In this document: positions 1 through 9,474 of the stretch, piece by piece
Position numbering within the stretch: position 1 is the first letter of the stretch
How the letters are laid out: every line of letters starts with the position of its first letter
DNA from: Coleofasciculus sp. FACHB-T130
GTDB taxonomy: Bacteria; Cyanobacteriota; Cyanobacteriia; Cyanobacteriales; FACHB-T130
DNA length: 64,000 nt
NCBI RefSeq assembly: GCF_014695375.1
Contig: NZ_JACJOG010000005.1
Span: 123,618-187,617 of the forward strand
Reading direction: 5' to 3'
The notes under the pieces: model-generated
The model's input: the letters and a program-made list of their open reading frames with translations, nothing else
Told to the model about the DNA's origin: nothing
The model's database searches: none
Position numbers and translations under genes: made by a program

Positions 1-2637
1 TTCGAGAACCATCGTTCGCAAATAGGCAACTTGCTGATGAGTCAGCGTGCCGAGTGGTGTGCCGAGGGCGTTCAGCCAGAAATCGACAATCCGGCGCTGC
101 AAAACCTTTCTTATGACGACTTCTTCCCCCGCTGGGCATATTTGCTAGAAAAAGGTGACATTGTTGCCGGAATTGTCGCTGAATTACCCGAATCAGAGCG
201 TTTTATCTTAGAACCTCAGGGAATTCTTTCCATCCTAATTTTGCCCATCATGGTTAAGGGCGAATTCTTCGGGTTTATCGGCTTTGACAACTGCATAGAA
301 GCGCGTGCTTGGGAACCTTTGGAAATCAACCTGCTGCGTGCAGCGGCAGCCGCCATCTCTCTTACTCAAGAACGCAAGCAAGCAGAGGAAGCAGTAACAC
401 GCCTTGCCGGGATTTTGGAAGCAACGAGTGATTTCGTAGGCAGTGCGGACAATCGAGGACGCGCATTTTACATTAACCAGGCAGGTCGTCGCTTGGTCGG
501 AATTCCTCTCGAAGAGGATATCTCAAACCTCAGCGTTGCCAGTTGCCACCCGAAATGGGCGGGTCAAATCATCTTGGAGGAGGGAATTCCTAGTGCGATT
601 CGCGATGGCGTCTGGTGTGGCGAAACTGCACTTTTGACCCGCGACAAACGGGAGATTCCAGTTTTGCAGCTGATTATTGCCCACAAGAAGCTGGATGGAA
701 GCGTTGACTTTCTTTCTACCATCTCCCGCGATATTAGCGATCGCAAGCAAGCAGAAAACGCTCTCAAACAGCTCAACGCAGACTTAGAAAAACGAGTCCT
801 TGAGCGTACAGCAGAATTAAACAATGCGATCGCGCAATTGGAGGGCGAGATTGCCGAGCGCAAGTGGGCAGAAGAGGAACTGGAAAAATCCCTGTCCCTG
901 CTCAAGGCGACGCTCGAATCAACAGCTGATGGGATTCTCGTAGTTGACAAAACCGGAAAAATAGCCAGTTTCAATCAAAAATTTGTCCAAATGTGGCGCA
1001 TCCCCGACTCTATTGTCGCGGCAGGGAATAGCAACCAAGCCTTAGCATTTGTCCTAGAGCAGCTAAAAAACCCGGAAACCTTTATCACCAAAATTCAGGA
1101 ACTCTATAGCGAACCAGACGCAGAAAGCTACGACCTCCTTGAATTTAAAGATAGAAGAATCTTCGAGCGCTATTCCCAGCCTCAACGGATTGGGGGAAAA
1201 GTCGTCGGTAGAGTGTGGAGCTTCCGCGATGTCACCGAGCGCCAACAGGCAGAAGAAACCATCCGCTATCAAGCGTTGCACGACCTGCTGACTGGCTTGC
1301 CGAACCGGATGCTATTCAATGAGCGGCTGTCTGTGTCCTTGGCGTATGCACGTCAAAGCCAAAGTACGCTTGCCGTAATGTTTTTGGATTTGGATCGTTT
1401 TAAGACGATTAACGATACATTGGGGCACGCTTTTGGCGATCGCTTGTTGCAAAGCGTGACTGAACGAATGATCGGCTGTCTGGGGGAGGATGACACCGTT
1501 GCTCGTTGGGGAGGGGATGAATTTACCCTACTTATCCCCCAAATTCGTTGTAAAGAGGACGCTGCTAAGATTGCCCAGAAAATCTTAGAAGATTTAAAGC
1601 CAGAATTTTATTTAGAAGGGCACTCCCTGCATATCAGTAGCAGTATTGGGATTGCACTTTATCCCAGTGATGGCGCAGATGCTGAAACACTTTTGAGAAA
1701 CGCCGATGCTGCCTTATATCGTGCCAAAGAAAAAGGTCGGAATAACTATCAATTTTATAATCCAGCAATGAATTCTCAGAATTCTGAGTTATTGGTACTC
1801 GAAAACGATTTGCACCATGCTCTAGAACGGGGAGAATTTGTCGTTTACTACCAACCTCAAGTCAATACAACGACTGGAGAAATCACCCACGTTGAAGCCC
1901 TGTTGCGCTGGCAGCATCCAAAGTTTGGGCTAGTTTCTCCAGGAATATTTATTCCCCTAGCGGAAGAAACCGGACTCATCGTACCAATTGGGGAATGGGT
2001 GTTAAAGACTGCCTGCGCTCAAAATAAAGCTTGGCACGATGCAGGATTTGCAGACTTACAAGTGGCGGTTAACCTTTCTGCCCGACAGTTTCAGGAACCT
2101 GATTTAGTCAAAATGGTGACGCGAGTTCTGGAAGAAACTGGACTCGAAGCGCCATTTTTGGAGTTAGAAATTACTGAAACAATCACGATGCAAAATGTAG
2201 AATTTACCCGAAAAACTTTGAGTGAGTTGCATCGGATAGGACTCTACATTTCTCTAGATGATTTTGGGACGGGATATTCTTCTCTGACTTATTTGAAAAA
2301 GTTTCCCTTCCATACCTTAAAAATTGACAAATCCTTTGTTCGAGACTTGACAAGCGACCCCAATGATGCAGCCATCATTACAGCGATCGCAGCGTTAGGA
2401 AAGGTACTCAATCTGAGACTGGTTGCGGAAGGCGTGGAAACAGAAGCGCAAAAAGATTTCTTGCAAAATCTCCAATGCGAACAGATGCAAGGGTACTTTT
2501 TCTGGCGACCTCAAGCGGCTGAGGAGATTACCAAAATACTCGAAAAATCTTTCTCAAAGATAGCCAAACATTCAAGTTGTGTATCCGTTGCTAACTGTTC
2601 CTGTAGCTTTAGACTTTCAGCGGAAGCGATGCGATGA
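1..2637 (+). CDS. GAF/PAS/GGDEF/EAL cyclic-di-GMP signalling protein (5' end outside window)
   Basis: The frame is open from base 1, so the N-terminus lies outside the window; residues below count from an internal TTG at 31. Order: C-terminal part of a GAF domain (to about 115), PAS (about 125-235), a short coiled coil, a second PAS (about 290-405), GGDEF (about 415-580) and EAL (about 595-845). The GGDEF signature is intact at 494-498, and the EAL triplet (622-624) and DDFGTGYSS (743-751) are present, so both cyclic-di-GMP synthesis and hydrolysis are possible. The inhibitory I-site arginine is missing: the four residues at 485-488 are GEDD instead of RxxD. Cytoplasmic as far as seen. The following minus-strand gene is convergent. 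Confidence 0.9.
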   Translation, partial: FENHRSQIGNLLMSQRAEWCAEGVQPEIDNPALQNLSYDDFFPRWAYLLEKGDIVAGIVAELPESERFILEPQGILSILILPIMVKGEFFGFIGFDNCIEARAWEPLEINLLRAAAAAISLTQERKQAEEAVTRLAGILEATSDFVGSADNRGRAFYINQAGRRLVGIPLEEDISNLSVASCHPKWAGQIILEEGIPSAIRDGVWCGETALLTRDKREIPVLQLIIAHKKLDGSVDFLSTISRDISDRKQAENALKQLNADLEKRVLERTAELNNAIAQLEGEIAERKWAEEELEKSLSLLKATLESTADGILVVDKTGKIASFNQKFVQMWRIPDSIVAAGNSNQALAFVLEQLKNPETFITKIQELYSEPDAESYDLLEFKDRRIFERYSQPQRIGGKVVGRVWSFRDVTERQQAEETIRYQALHDLLTGLPNRMLFNERLSVSLAYARQSQSTLAVMFLDLDRFKTINDTLGHAFGDRLLQSVTERMIGCLGEDDTVARWGGDEFTLLIPQIRCKEDAAKIAQKILEDLKPEFYLEGHSLHISSSIGIALYPSDGADAETLLRNADAALYRAKEKGRNNYQFYNPAMNSQNSELLVLENDLHHALERGEFVVYYQPQVNTTTGEITHVEALLRWQHPKFGLVSPGIFIPLAEETGLIVPIGEWVLKTACAQNKAWHDAGFADLQVAVNLSARQFQEPDLVKMVTRVLEETGLEAPFLELEITETITMQNVEFTRKTLSELHRIGLYISLDDFGTGYSSLTYLKKFPFHTLKIDKSFVRDLTSDPNDAAIITAIAALGKVLNLRLVAEGVETEAQKDFLQNLQCEQMQGYFFWRPQAAEEITKILEKSFSKIAKHSSCVSVANCSCSFRLSAEAMR

Positions 2638-2690
2638 TGGCTTAGGATGGATACGGAAGCGATCGCACAAAACTTATATTTTCGTCTTGC

Positions 2691-3362
2691 TCATGACGGA
2701 TTAGGCAACTCAAACAGTAGTTTTAACCAAGCAACAAAGATGAGTGCGATCGCACAATCGTAACGTAGCACTTGTGCTGTGATTGCCTGCCCCATAGGCA
2801 TTCCTGGTGTTTGTTGCCAAGCTAGCCAACTGTGGATCAAGGCTTTGGGACGGTGAACTAATGTATAGCAATTGAGGCAATCCTGTTCAATTTCTTGCAA
2901 AATTGCTTCTGCTTTCGGACGCAAGGCATCATTTTGTGGGATTAGATGGGCAACGAAATCTTCTAAAATTCCCGGAATTTGATTATCTGGCATCAGCCAA
3001 ACCCCTACTCGTGGTAAGTCTGGCGGAGCATAAATCCAGCCTTCAGCAGGTGGAGATTTGGGAATGTCTTTGTAGCCACTTGCACTCAGGCGATCGCGTA
3101 CCGCTTGCCATCGTGCCAGTAAGTCTTGATCGGCATCCACTACAATTCCTAATGTACGCAAGTTTTCTTGTTTCAGTTTTAAAGGCAAGCTCATCAAAAG
3201 TGCTTCTATTCCTGGATCTTCATCTTCTTGAGGCACTTCTACAGAAAAGGTTTCTGGAAGTTTATGTTGTTCGCACAAAGCCCAAATAACGTGTCGGTCA
3301 TTCTTTCCTTCAACCAATAATTGCTGCGGTTTTGGTTTAGGTGGTTTTCGTGATAAAGGCAT
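2691..3362 (-). CDS. DUF3226-like (TOPRIM-like) protein, partner of the AAA ATPase
   Basis: 223 aa. The N-terminus has LLVEGKNDRHV (Glu18) and, about 55 residues on, GIVVDADQD (Asp76, Asp78). This is the spacing and form of a TOPRIM core: a catalytic Glu followed by DxD. The overall pattern fits DUF3226. It starts inside the stop codon of the upstream ATPase gene (TGATG, one shared base), so the two are translationally coupled. I chose the ATG at 3362 over the TTG just before it. An ATPase coupled to a TOPRIM-like protein resembles split OLD-type or PARIS-like anti-phage modules. The nuclease role is inference; the family is functionally undescribed as far as I know. Confidence 0.75.
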   Translation of the reverse strand: MPLSRKPPKPKPQQLLVEGKNDRHVIWALCEQHKLPETFSVEVPQEDEDPGIEALLMSLPLKLKQENLRTLGIVVDADQDLLARWQAVRDRLSASGYKDIPKSPPAEGWIYAPPDLPRVGVWLMPDNQIPGILEDFVAHLIPQNDALRPKAEAILQEIEQDCLNCYTLVHRPKALIHSWLAWQQTPGMPMGQAITAQVLRYDCAIALIFVAWLKLLFELPNPS

Positions 3363-4492
3363 CAACGCACCTCAATACTTTGGCGCACAGCAATAGATAA
3401 TTCATCAGGAGTGTATTCAACAGCACGTATATTTTCATCCTTCCGGCTTAAGCGAAATAACTTTCCTATTGAGCTATCTTTTGTTTGAGCCAAAGATTCT
3501 TGAAATGCAGTTATACAGTCCCAACTATGGGTAGTAGCAAATACTTGAATGTTCAACCGTTGTGATATTTCTAATATTAAACGCCACATATCAGTTTGCG
3601 TCTGATAGTGAAGACCTGTATCAATCTCATCTACAATTAAAAACCCGTTTTCAACTGTCACTGCTGCCATAGCTAGAGTTAGAATCCGGCGCATCCCATC
3701 ACCCATACTACCTAAAGGAATTGGGTTAGGCTGTCCGCGCAGCTTGACTAGGATGCCACTGTTAAAAGTCTGTCGGCTAGTGAAATTAATGCGCTCTATA
3801 GCTGGCTCCAGAATTTGCAATGCTTCTATTATGCTGTTTTCTTTGGGGGTGAGTGTTATTTTGTCCCATAAAGCAGCTAATTGCTCAAAGCTCATCATAC
3901 CAGTTGTCAAAAACAGGCTTTTAATACTAGTCTTTAAAAAGACACTGGATGGCGCTTGTTTTAGTAATTGAAAGGAGCGTGATTCAATCGAGCCATCCTC
4001 ATCGACAGATATATCCTGTCTTGTAGCTCGCTCGTCTGAAATGTAAATAAATACAAGGTTAAAAGCATCTGTATCAATATCATCTTGTTCACTTATGCCT
4101 TCATCCTCAGAATGTAAATCCTTCTGAACTGAAGGAAATAGGCCGATGCTAAGTGAAAGGGAAAGGGGGCTTTCTTGCCGCGATTTAAAATGAATGTCTT
4201 GTTCAGGCTGAAACTGATGGCTATGAAAGATATGTCTAATTTGATATCGATTCAAGCGATGTATTACTTCGCCAGATTCACGTATAAAAAGCTGTTCAGC
4301 AAACTCACCTCGCTTATCTAGTAAATCCAGAAGAAGCGAGGGGCTATTCTGATTAACTAACAGACAAACTGCTTCCAGTAGACTGGTTTTACCGCTGTTG
4401 TTCATGCCGACCAGAAGATTGACACGCGCCAAACCGTCGATATAGAAATCCTTGAAGCAGCGATAGTTTTGGATAGTGAGATCGCGTAACAT
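3362..4492 (-). CDS. AAA family ATPase (AAA_15/OLD-like)
   Basis: 376 aa. It begins with the typical SMC/OLD-type start LRDLTIQNYRCFKDF. Walker A is GMNNSGKTS (residues 29-37) and Walker B is FLIVDEID (Asp288, Glu289). A signature-like stretch GSMGDGMRRIL lies before Walker B, and TTHSWD is a switch histidine region near 320. The middle (about 80-230) is variable and probably holds the family-specific insertion. It lies 37 bases downstream of cobN on the same strand and overlaps the DUF3226 gene. Likely the ATP-driven sensor half of a two-gene defence or repair module; the substrate is not visible. Confidence 0.85.
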   Translation of the reverse strand: MLRDLTIQNYRCFKDFYIDGLARVNLLVGMNNSGKTSLLEAVCLLVNQNSPSLLLDLLDKRGEFAEQLFIRESGEVIHRLNRYQIRHIFHSHQFQPEQDIHFKSRQESPLSLSLSIGLFPSVQKDLHSEDEGISEQDDIDTDAFNLVFIYISDERATRQDISVDEDGSIESRSFQLLKQAPSSVFLKTSIKSLFLTTGMMSFEQLAALWDKITLTPKENSIIEALQILEPAIERINFTSRQTFNSGILVKLRGQPNPIPLGSMGDGMRRILTLAMAAVTVENGFLIVDEIDTGLHYQTQTDMWRLILEISQRLNIQVFATTHSWDCITAFQESLAQTKDSSIGKLFRLSRKDENIRAVEYTPDELSIAVRQSIEVR

Positions 4493-4529
4493 AGATTCTT
4501 CTGCTGTGCAGCGGTTGTTATCTTCTATA

Positions 4530-7500
4530 TTAAGGGGCAGTGGTAGATTCGATGACGGCTTCGGCTTGGTGAACTAAGCTTCTCAACTTATCCACCATTT
4601 CTTGATTGACGTTTTGCCACAAACCGCGCTGATTAGCTTCTAGCAAACGTTCTGCCATATCTCGCAATGCCCAAGGATTCTTCTGATGGATGAAATCCTG
4701 CACAGATTGGTCGAATAAGTACGCTTCTGCAACTCCTTGATACATAAAATCTTCCACACAATTTGCTGTGGCATCATAAGCGAAGAGATAATCAACGGTT
4801 GCTGCCATTTCAAAAGCACCTTTGTAACCGTGGCGCATGACTCCAGCAATCCATTTTGGATTCACGACACGAGAACGATATACTCGCGCAATTTCTTCTC
4901 GCAGTTGCCGCACTTTTGGGTTTTCAGGAAGGGAATTATCCCCAAAGTAAGTTTGAGGATTTTTGCCACTCATTGCTCGAACTGCTGCTGTTAGACCGCC
5001 TTGAAATTGATAGTAATCATCTGAATCTAATAAATCGTGTTCCCGGTTATCTTGATTGTGCAATACGATTTGCATCTGGCGTAGACGCTGCTCAAAGGCT
5101 TCTGGAGCGGCGATTCCCCCTAAACCTCTTTTGTTCAGGGGAGGAGAAGAAACATCTCCCGCAACTCCTTTTGACAAGGGAGGCGAGGAATCTGCGGTGC
5201 TAGTGTAGGCGTAACTACTCCAGTTGATGTAGGCACGGGCTAAATCTTCGTCATCTGTCCAGTTTTGGGCTTCGATTAAGCCTTGCAATCCCGCACCGTA
5301 GGCACCAGGTTTAGAACCAAAGATGCGATAGCGCGATCGCATTTCTGCTTGTTCCTGATTTAACCCCGCCGCTTCCCATAACTCGGTTTCTTGTTTAACT
5401 TGCGCTGCTAGGGGGTTTTGTTCCGGCGGTTCATCCAACGCCGCTACCGCTGCCACCGCTTGATCGAATAGATCGATTAAGTTCGGAAAAGCATCGCGGA
5501 AAAAGCCAGAGATTCTTAGCGTGACATCGACGCGGGGACGATTTAAAACGGAAATTGGCAAAATTTCAAAATCTACCACCCGCCGCGATGGACTATCCCA
5601 CACAGGTTGTACTCCTAACAATGCCAGTGCTTCTGCCAAATCATCGCCGCCAGTCCGCATCGTGGAAGTTCCCCATACGGATAATCCGAGTGTTTTGGGA
5701 TACTCGCCGTTTTCTTGCGTATATCGTTCAATTAAAGCTTCTGCTGCTTTGCGCCCGACCAGCCAAGCGGTTTCTGTGGGAATTGCCCGAATATCAACCG
5801 AGTAAAAATTGCGACCCGTAGGCAGAACGTCTGGGCGTCCTCGTGTTGGTGCGCCAGAGGCACCACTAGGGACAAAGCGCCCATCTAAGCCGTGCAATAA
5901 ATTGGTGATTTCTTGGGTAGTTTGTTGCAGGGAAGGCAGAAGGTAGCTGCATATCCACTCCAATTCTCTTTGCGTGGCATCACCGTCTACCCCACCCCAA
6001 GCCTCTCCGTTAACGGGGAGAGGGTAAGAGGGAGTGGAAAGGGAGGGGGCGATGAGTAGATATTCCACCAAGTTAGCTGCTTGTTGTTCTAATGCTTCAA
6101 CTGCGTCACCAACAGTGCGATAGGCTGCAATTGTTTGCTCGTTGTCCCCCTTTTGAACGGGGGGGATAGGGAGAGGTTGAGCCGGATCTGCTGTCAAGGG
6201 GTCGAAATCTAAACCCCAATCTTGGGCGATCGCGCGAGTTAAACCGATACGATGAGTACCGGGGTGACGAGCGATCGCTACTATCAAATCCCTGAGTTGT
6301 CGCCCCTGCGGACATTGCCCAAAAATGTGCAAACCATCTCGAATTTGAGCCTCTTTTAATTCGCACAGATACCCATCAGCGCGGGTAAGGAAATTTTGGA
6401 TTTCCTCACTTCTGTTGTTAAGAGTTTCTAACCCTAAATCCTGATGGAGGTTTTCTTCAAGGATTAGCTGAGTGATGCGATCGCTTATCACTGGCAGGCG
6501 CGACGGATCTAAACTCTGGGCTTCATAATACTCGTCAATTAATCCTTCCAATTGTTGCAAAGAACCATAAAGTTCAGCGCGAGTTATCGGCGGCGTTAAA
6601 TGGTCAATAATTACCGCTTGGGCGCGACGTTTAGCTTGCGAACCTTCGCCAGGGTCATTGACAATAAAAGGATAAAGATGAGGTAATGCGCCAAAAGCAA
6701 CCTCTGGATAACAATTTTCAGAGAGTGCCACACTTTTACCCGGCAACCATTCCAAATTCCCATGTTTCCCCACATGAACGATTGCATCTGCCCCAAAATG
6801 TTGCCGCACCCAATAGTAAAAAGCAAGATAACGATGAGGCGGTTCTAAATCTGGGGCGTGATAATTCAAACTAGGATCAATATCGTAACCCCGCGCTGGT
6901 TGAATCCCTACAAACACATTACCCAGATAAATACCAGGAATCGGGAATTCAGAAACAGAACCAGTTAACTCAATAAATCTCTCTTCCCTCTCTTCCTTCG
7001 CGTTCTTAGCGTCTAAAGCGCTAACGCGCATGGCTTTGCTAGTGCGGTTCATCTCCAAAACCGAACTCCAGCGATCGCATATTCCCTTCTGCACGTCCAC
7101 TGGCAACGTCGCAAAATACTCCTGATATTCTTCCCCACAGACAAATTGCCCGACGGGGCGCAATCCCCCCTCCGGATCGTTCGTCACCCCAGCCGTTAAA
7201 CGCCCAATCAATTCATCTCCAGTTTCCGGGATATTTTCAACCTGATACCCAGCCAACTGCAACGCCTTGAGAATTTCCACACAACTTGCTGGAGTATCCA
7301 ACCCAACACCATTGGCAAGACGCCCATCTCGGTTGGGATAATTAGCCAAAATCAAGGCAATTCGGCGCTCAGATGGTGGCGTTTGGCGTAGTTTTGCCCA
7401 ATTAGAAGCTAAGTCAGCAACGAACTCAATGCGATCGCGTACTGGCTCATAAACCACCACATCCGTTTCCAACTGAGGATTCCGGGTTTGCACCGCCTTA

Positions 7501-8645
7501 AACGAAACCGCACGGCTAATAATCCGCCCATCCACTTCTGGTAGCGCTACATTCATCGCCATATCCCGTGGCGATAGCCCCTGAAACCCAGATTCCCATT
7601 GTTCCACCGTGCCACCGCTGAGGATTACCTGCAACACTGGTACATCTAAGGTACTGAGTGCTAATGGCTCATCGCTCATCGCTAATTTTTGACCATTCGC
7701 GCTTGGCAATGAGCTAATCGCAAAGCTGGTGGTACTCAGCAAAACCTGTATGGGTTCTGCATCTTTAGGTTGGAGTTGTTGCAACACTTCTTCCTGCACA
7801 TCCGGATCTCGCAGAGAAGAGACAAAAACGGGGACGGGTTCTAATTTTCGTGCGGCTAAAGCTTGGCAAAGCGCATCAATTACAGCGGTATTTCCCGCTA
7901 AATAATGAGCGCGATAGAACAAAATCCCAACTTTCGGATCTAACCTCTCCCCCAATCCCTCTCCTGCAAGGAAAAGGGACTCGTTCTCCCCCTTCCCTCG
8001 TAGGGAAGGGGGCTGGGGGGTTAGGTTTTTATTAATATTATTCGCGCAATTAATGGGAGATGGGAAAGGAGAATTTTCTCCCTCATCCCCCATTTCCCAT
8101 TGATAAAGCCCCACGCGAGGAACTTCTTGGGGTGGGAGTGGATTGTAACTACCTTCTAGACAAACATCAGCAATAAATTTTAGGGCGTTGGCGAAATTTT
8201 CCCCGCCCCCTTCGATGAGGTAGCGCCACAACTGGTTCACAACTGATAGAGAAACACTAGAATGACTGATTAAATCAGGATCTGGGCGATCGTCTCCTGG
8301 CAGGACAATCAATGCTGCACCCGTTCGCTGCACTGTCTCGCGTACTACTTCTAACCCGTAAGACCAGTAAGAACGTCCTCCCAGTAGCCGTAAAATAATT
8401 ACCTGTGCCTGCTCTAGCACTTCTTCTGCATAAGTATCAATACTGAGCTGTTGCTGCAACTGCAAAAGATTGACGACTCGTAGCGCTGGAAATCCCTCTG
8501 GTAATTTGGATACGGCTGCGGCGAGCGTTTGAATATCGGTGTCCGCTGCGGTGAGAAGGACGATCGGGGCAGGGGTTTGTTCGATAAAAATGACGCCTTC
8601 AGCGTCAGGATTCCATCCCCCAGGAGTAGCGGCTAGACGATGCAT
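4530..8645 (-). CDS. cobN: Cobaltochelatase subunit CobN-type (or related large metal chelatase)
   Basis: Large subunit of the ATP-dependent chelatase family that inserts cobalt into hydrogenobyrinate diamide in B12 synthesis; ChlH is the magnesium paralogue. The N-terminus (ATPGGWNPDAEG, TAADTDIQTLAA), HVGKHGNLEWLPGK in the middle and SVDIRAIPTETAW, RTGGDD and GVMRHGYKGAFEMA towards the end fit CobN. I start at ATG 8645 (1371 aa) because the family begins there; the frame is open to TTG 8735, but that extension is low-complexity repeat-like sequence. The protein is long for a cyanobacterial CobN because five stretches coded by dispersed repeats are inserted in frame (near 5105-5195, 5985-6055, 6135-6175, 6985-7030 and 7940-8085). 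Confidence 0.88.
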   Translation of the reverse strand: MHRLAATPGGWNPDAEGVIFIEQTPAPIVLLTAADTDIQTLAAAVSKLPEGFPALRVVNLLQLQQQLSIDTYAEEVLEQAQVIILRLLGGRSYWSYGLEVVRETVQRTGAALIVLPGDDRPDPDLISHSSVSLSVVNQLWRYLIEGGGENFANALKFIADVCLEGSYNPLPPQEVPRVGLYQWEMGDEGENSPFPSPINCANNINKNLTPQPPSLRGKGENESLFLAGEGLGERLDPKVGILFYRAHYLAGNTAVIDALCQALAARKLEPVPVFVSSLRDPDVQEEVLQQLQPKDAEPIQVLLSTTSFAISSLPSANGQKLAMSDEPLALSTLDVPVLQVILSGGTVEQWESGFQGLSPRDMAMNVALPEVDGRIISRAVSFKAVQTRNPQLETDVVVYEPVRDRIEFVADLASNWAKLRQTPPSERRIALILANYPNRDGRLANGVGLDTPASCVEILKALQLAGYQVENIPETGDELIGRLTAGVTNDPEGGLRPVGQFVCGEEYQEYFATLPVDVQKGICDRWSSVLEMNRTSKAMRVSALDAKNAKEEREERFIELTGSVSEFPIPGIYLGNVFVGIQPARGYDIDPSLNYHAPDLEPPHRYLAFYYWVRQHFGADAIVHVGKHGNLEWLPGKSVALSENCYPEVAFGALPHLYPFIVNDPGEGSQAKRRAQAVIIDHLTPPITRAELYGSLQQLEGLIDEYYEAQSLDPSRLPVISDRITQLILEENLHQDLGLETLNNRSEEIQNFLTRADGYLCELKEAQIRDGLHIFGQCPQGRQLRDLIVAIARHPGTHRIGLTRAIAQDWGLDFDPLTADPAQPLPIPPVQKGDNEQTIAAYRTVGDAVEALEQQAANLVEYLLIAPSLSTPSYPLPVNGEAWGGVDGDATQRELEWICSYLLPSLQQTTQEITNLLHGLDGRFVPSGASGAPTRGRPDVLPTGRNFYSVDIRAIPTETAWLVGRKAAEALIERYTQENGEYPKTLGLSVWGTSTMRTGGDDLAEALALLGVQPVWDSPSRRVVDFEILPISVLNRPRVDVTLRISGFFRDAFPNLIDLFDQAVAAVAALDEPPEQNPLAAQVKQETELWEAAGLNQEQAEMRSRYRIFGSKPGAYGAGLQGLIEAQNWTDDEDLARAYINWSSYAYTSTADSSPPLSKGVAGDVSSPPLNKRGLGGIAAPEAFEQRLRQMQIVLHNQDNREHDLLDSDDYYQFQGGLTAAVRAMSGKNPQTYFGDNSLPENPKVRQLREEIARVYRSRVVNPKWIAGVMRHGYKGAFEMAATVDYLFAYDATANCVEDFMYQGVAEAYLFDQSVQDFIHQKNPWALRDMAERLLEANQRGLWQNVNQEMVDKLRSLVHQAEAVIESTTAP
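5105..5195 (-). repeat. In-frame dispersed repeat insertion in cobN
   Basis: A G/C-rich inverted-type repeat of the form CCCCCTAAACCTC...GGGGAGGAG followed by CTCCCGCAACTCC...GGGAGGCGAGG. It encodes a proline-, glycine- and serine-rich stretch (SPPLSKG and SPPLNKRGLGG) that interrupts the CobN alignment without breaking the frame. The same repeat style occurs between genes at 40425-40505. Confidence 0.65.
5985..6055 (-). repeat. In-frame dispersed repeat insertion in cobN
   Basis: Repeat with CCCCAAGCCTCTCCGTTAACGGGGAGAGGG form, encoding about 23 residues around YPLPVNGEAWGG. It sits in a variable linker of CobN, and the reading frame stays open across it. Confidence 0.6.
6135..6175 (-). repeat. 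Short in-frame repeat insertion in cobN
   Basis: The core TCCCCCTTTTGAACGGGGGG encodes PIPPVQKGD. It matches the same palindromic repeat class as the other insertions and is the shortest of the five. Confidence 0.5.
6985..7030 (-). repeat. In-frame 'aacgcgaagg' type repeat in cobN
   Basis: On the coding strand this is a GACGCTAAGAACGCGAAGG stretch followed by purine-rich sequence, encoding DAKNAKEEREER. It is the same style as the intergenic GCAGAGGACGCAGAGAGCGC repeat at 54930-54965 and the element at 61680-61730. Confidence 0.5.
7940..8085 (-). repeat. Longest in-frame dispersed repeat insertion in cobN
   Basis: Contains CCCTTCCCTCGTAGGGAAGGGG and CAATCCCTCTCCTGCAAGG modules. It encodes about 48 residues including LTPQPPSLRGKGE and LAGEGLGERL between two conserved CobN segments. 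LTPQPPSL-type peptides are a known product of dispersed repeats running through cyanobacterial genes. Confidence 0.65.
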
Positions 8646-8781
8646 AATAGCGATTTTAGATTTTAGATTGGCTCTTGAGATTCGCTCTTGCCAAGGTATG
8701 ACTTTCTCATACTTAGCTGAAAGTGGATTGCTCAAAGCTCATGGTTCGTTGTTCAATGTTCATGGCATTTGACGATAAACC

Positions 8782-9474
8782 ATGAACCAAAATTCCCAAG
8801 GATTAAACGCGCTGAGTCAAGGTCTGATTGTATCTTGTCAGGCTCCGGTTGACTCGCCTTTACATGAGCCATCGGTAATTGCCGCGATCGCGCAAGCCGC
8901 TATCCTTAACGGAGCCGTCGGTGTCAGAATTGATACGCCCGCTCATGTGAAGGCAGTCCGGGAACGGGTAAAATCACCGATTATCGGGCTGTGGAAACAA
9001 CAGATACCGGGGTACGAAGTTTATATTACGCCGCAGTTTGAACACGCGGAAGCGATCGCTCAAGCCGGTGCGGATATTATTGCCATTGACGCTACTTTAC
9101 GCGATCGCCCAGGCGCGGAAACAGTAGAAACACTCATTACCCGGATTCACGATGAATTAGGCAAGCCGGTGATGGCTGATGTGGATACGATAGAGAGCGC
9201 GATCGCGGCGGCGGCGGCTGGTGCAGACATTGTCGGTACCACGCTCTATGGCTACACTGCCCAAACGAAAAATCTGGCTCCTCCCGGCTTCGATCTTCTC
9301 GCCCAAATAGTCGAACAGCTAAGCGTTCCAGCAATTTGTGAAGGTGGCATTGCCTCACCGCAGCAAGCTAAACACGCCTTGGAATTAGGAGCTTATGCTG
9401 TTGTCGTCGGCACCGCAATTACAGGTATAGATTACAACGTAAAGATGTACCGTACTGCTTTCCCAAATTCATAA
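8782..9474 (+). CDS. nanE: Putative N-acetylmannosamine-6-phosphate 2-epimerase
   Basis: 230 aa, the usual NanE length. A TIM-barrel fold is suggested by GLIVSCQAP at the N-terminus, GLWKQQIPGYEVYITP, the aspartate-rich IIAIDATLRDRP, MADVDTIESA, VGTTLYGYT and the phosphate-binding end CEGGIASPQQA...VVVGTAITG. The family interconverts ManNAc-6-P and GlcNAc-6-P in amino-sugar metabolism. It is divergent from cobN across a short spacer; no other sialic-acid or GlcNAc genes are nearby, so its role here is probably in amino-sugar recycling (inference). Confidence 0.9.
   Translation: MNQNSQGLNALSQGLIVSCQAPVDSPLHEPSVIAAIAQAAILNGAVGVRIDTPAHVKAVRERVKSPIIGLWKQQIPGYEVYITPQFEHAEAIAQAGADIIAIDATLRDRPGAETVETLITRIHDELGKPVMADVDTIESAIAAAAAGADIVGTTLYGYTAQTKNLAPPGFDLLAQIVEQLSVPAICEGGIASPQQAKHALELGAYAVVVGTAITGIDYNVKMYRTAFPNS

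Noticed and set aside
8646..8781. Cobalamin riboswitch before cobN
   Set aside because: The spacer to nanE is too short and lacks a B12-box-like sequence.
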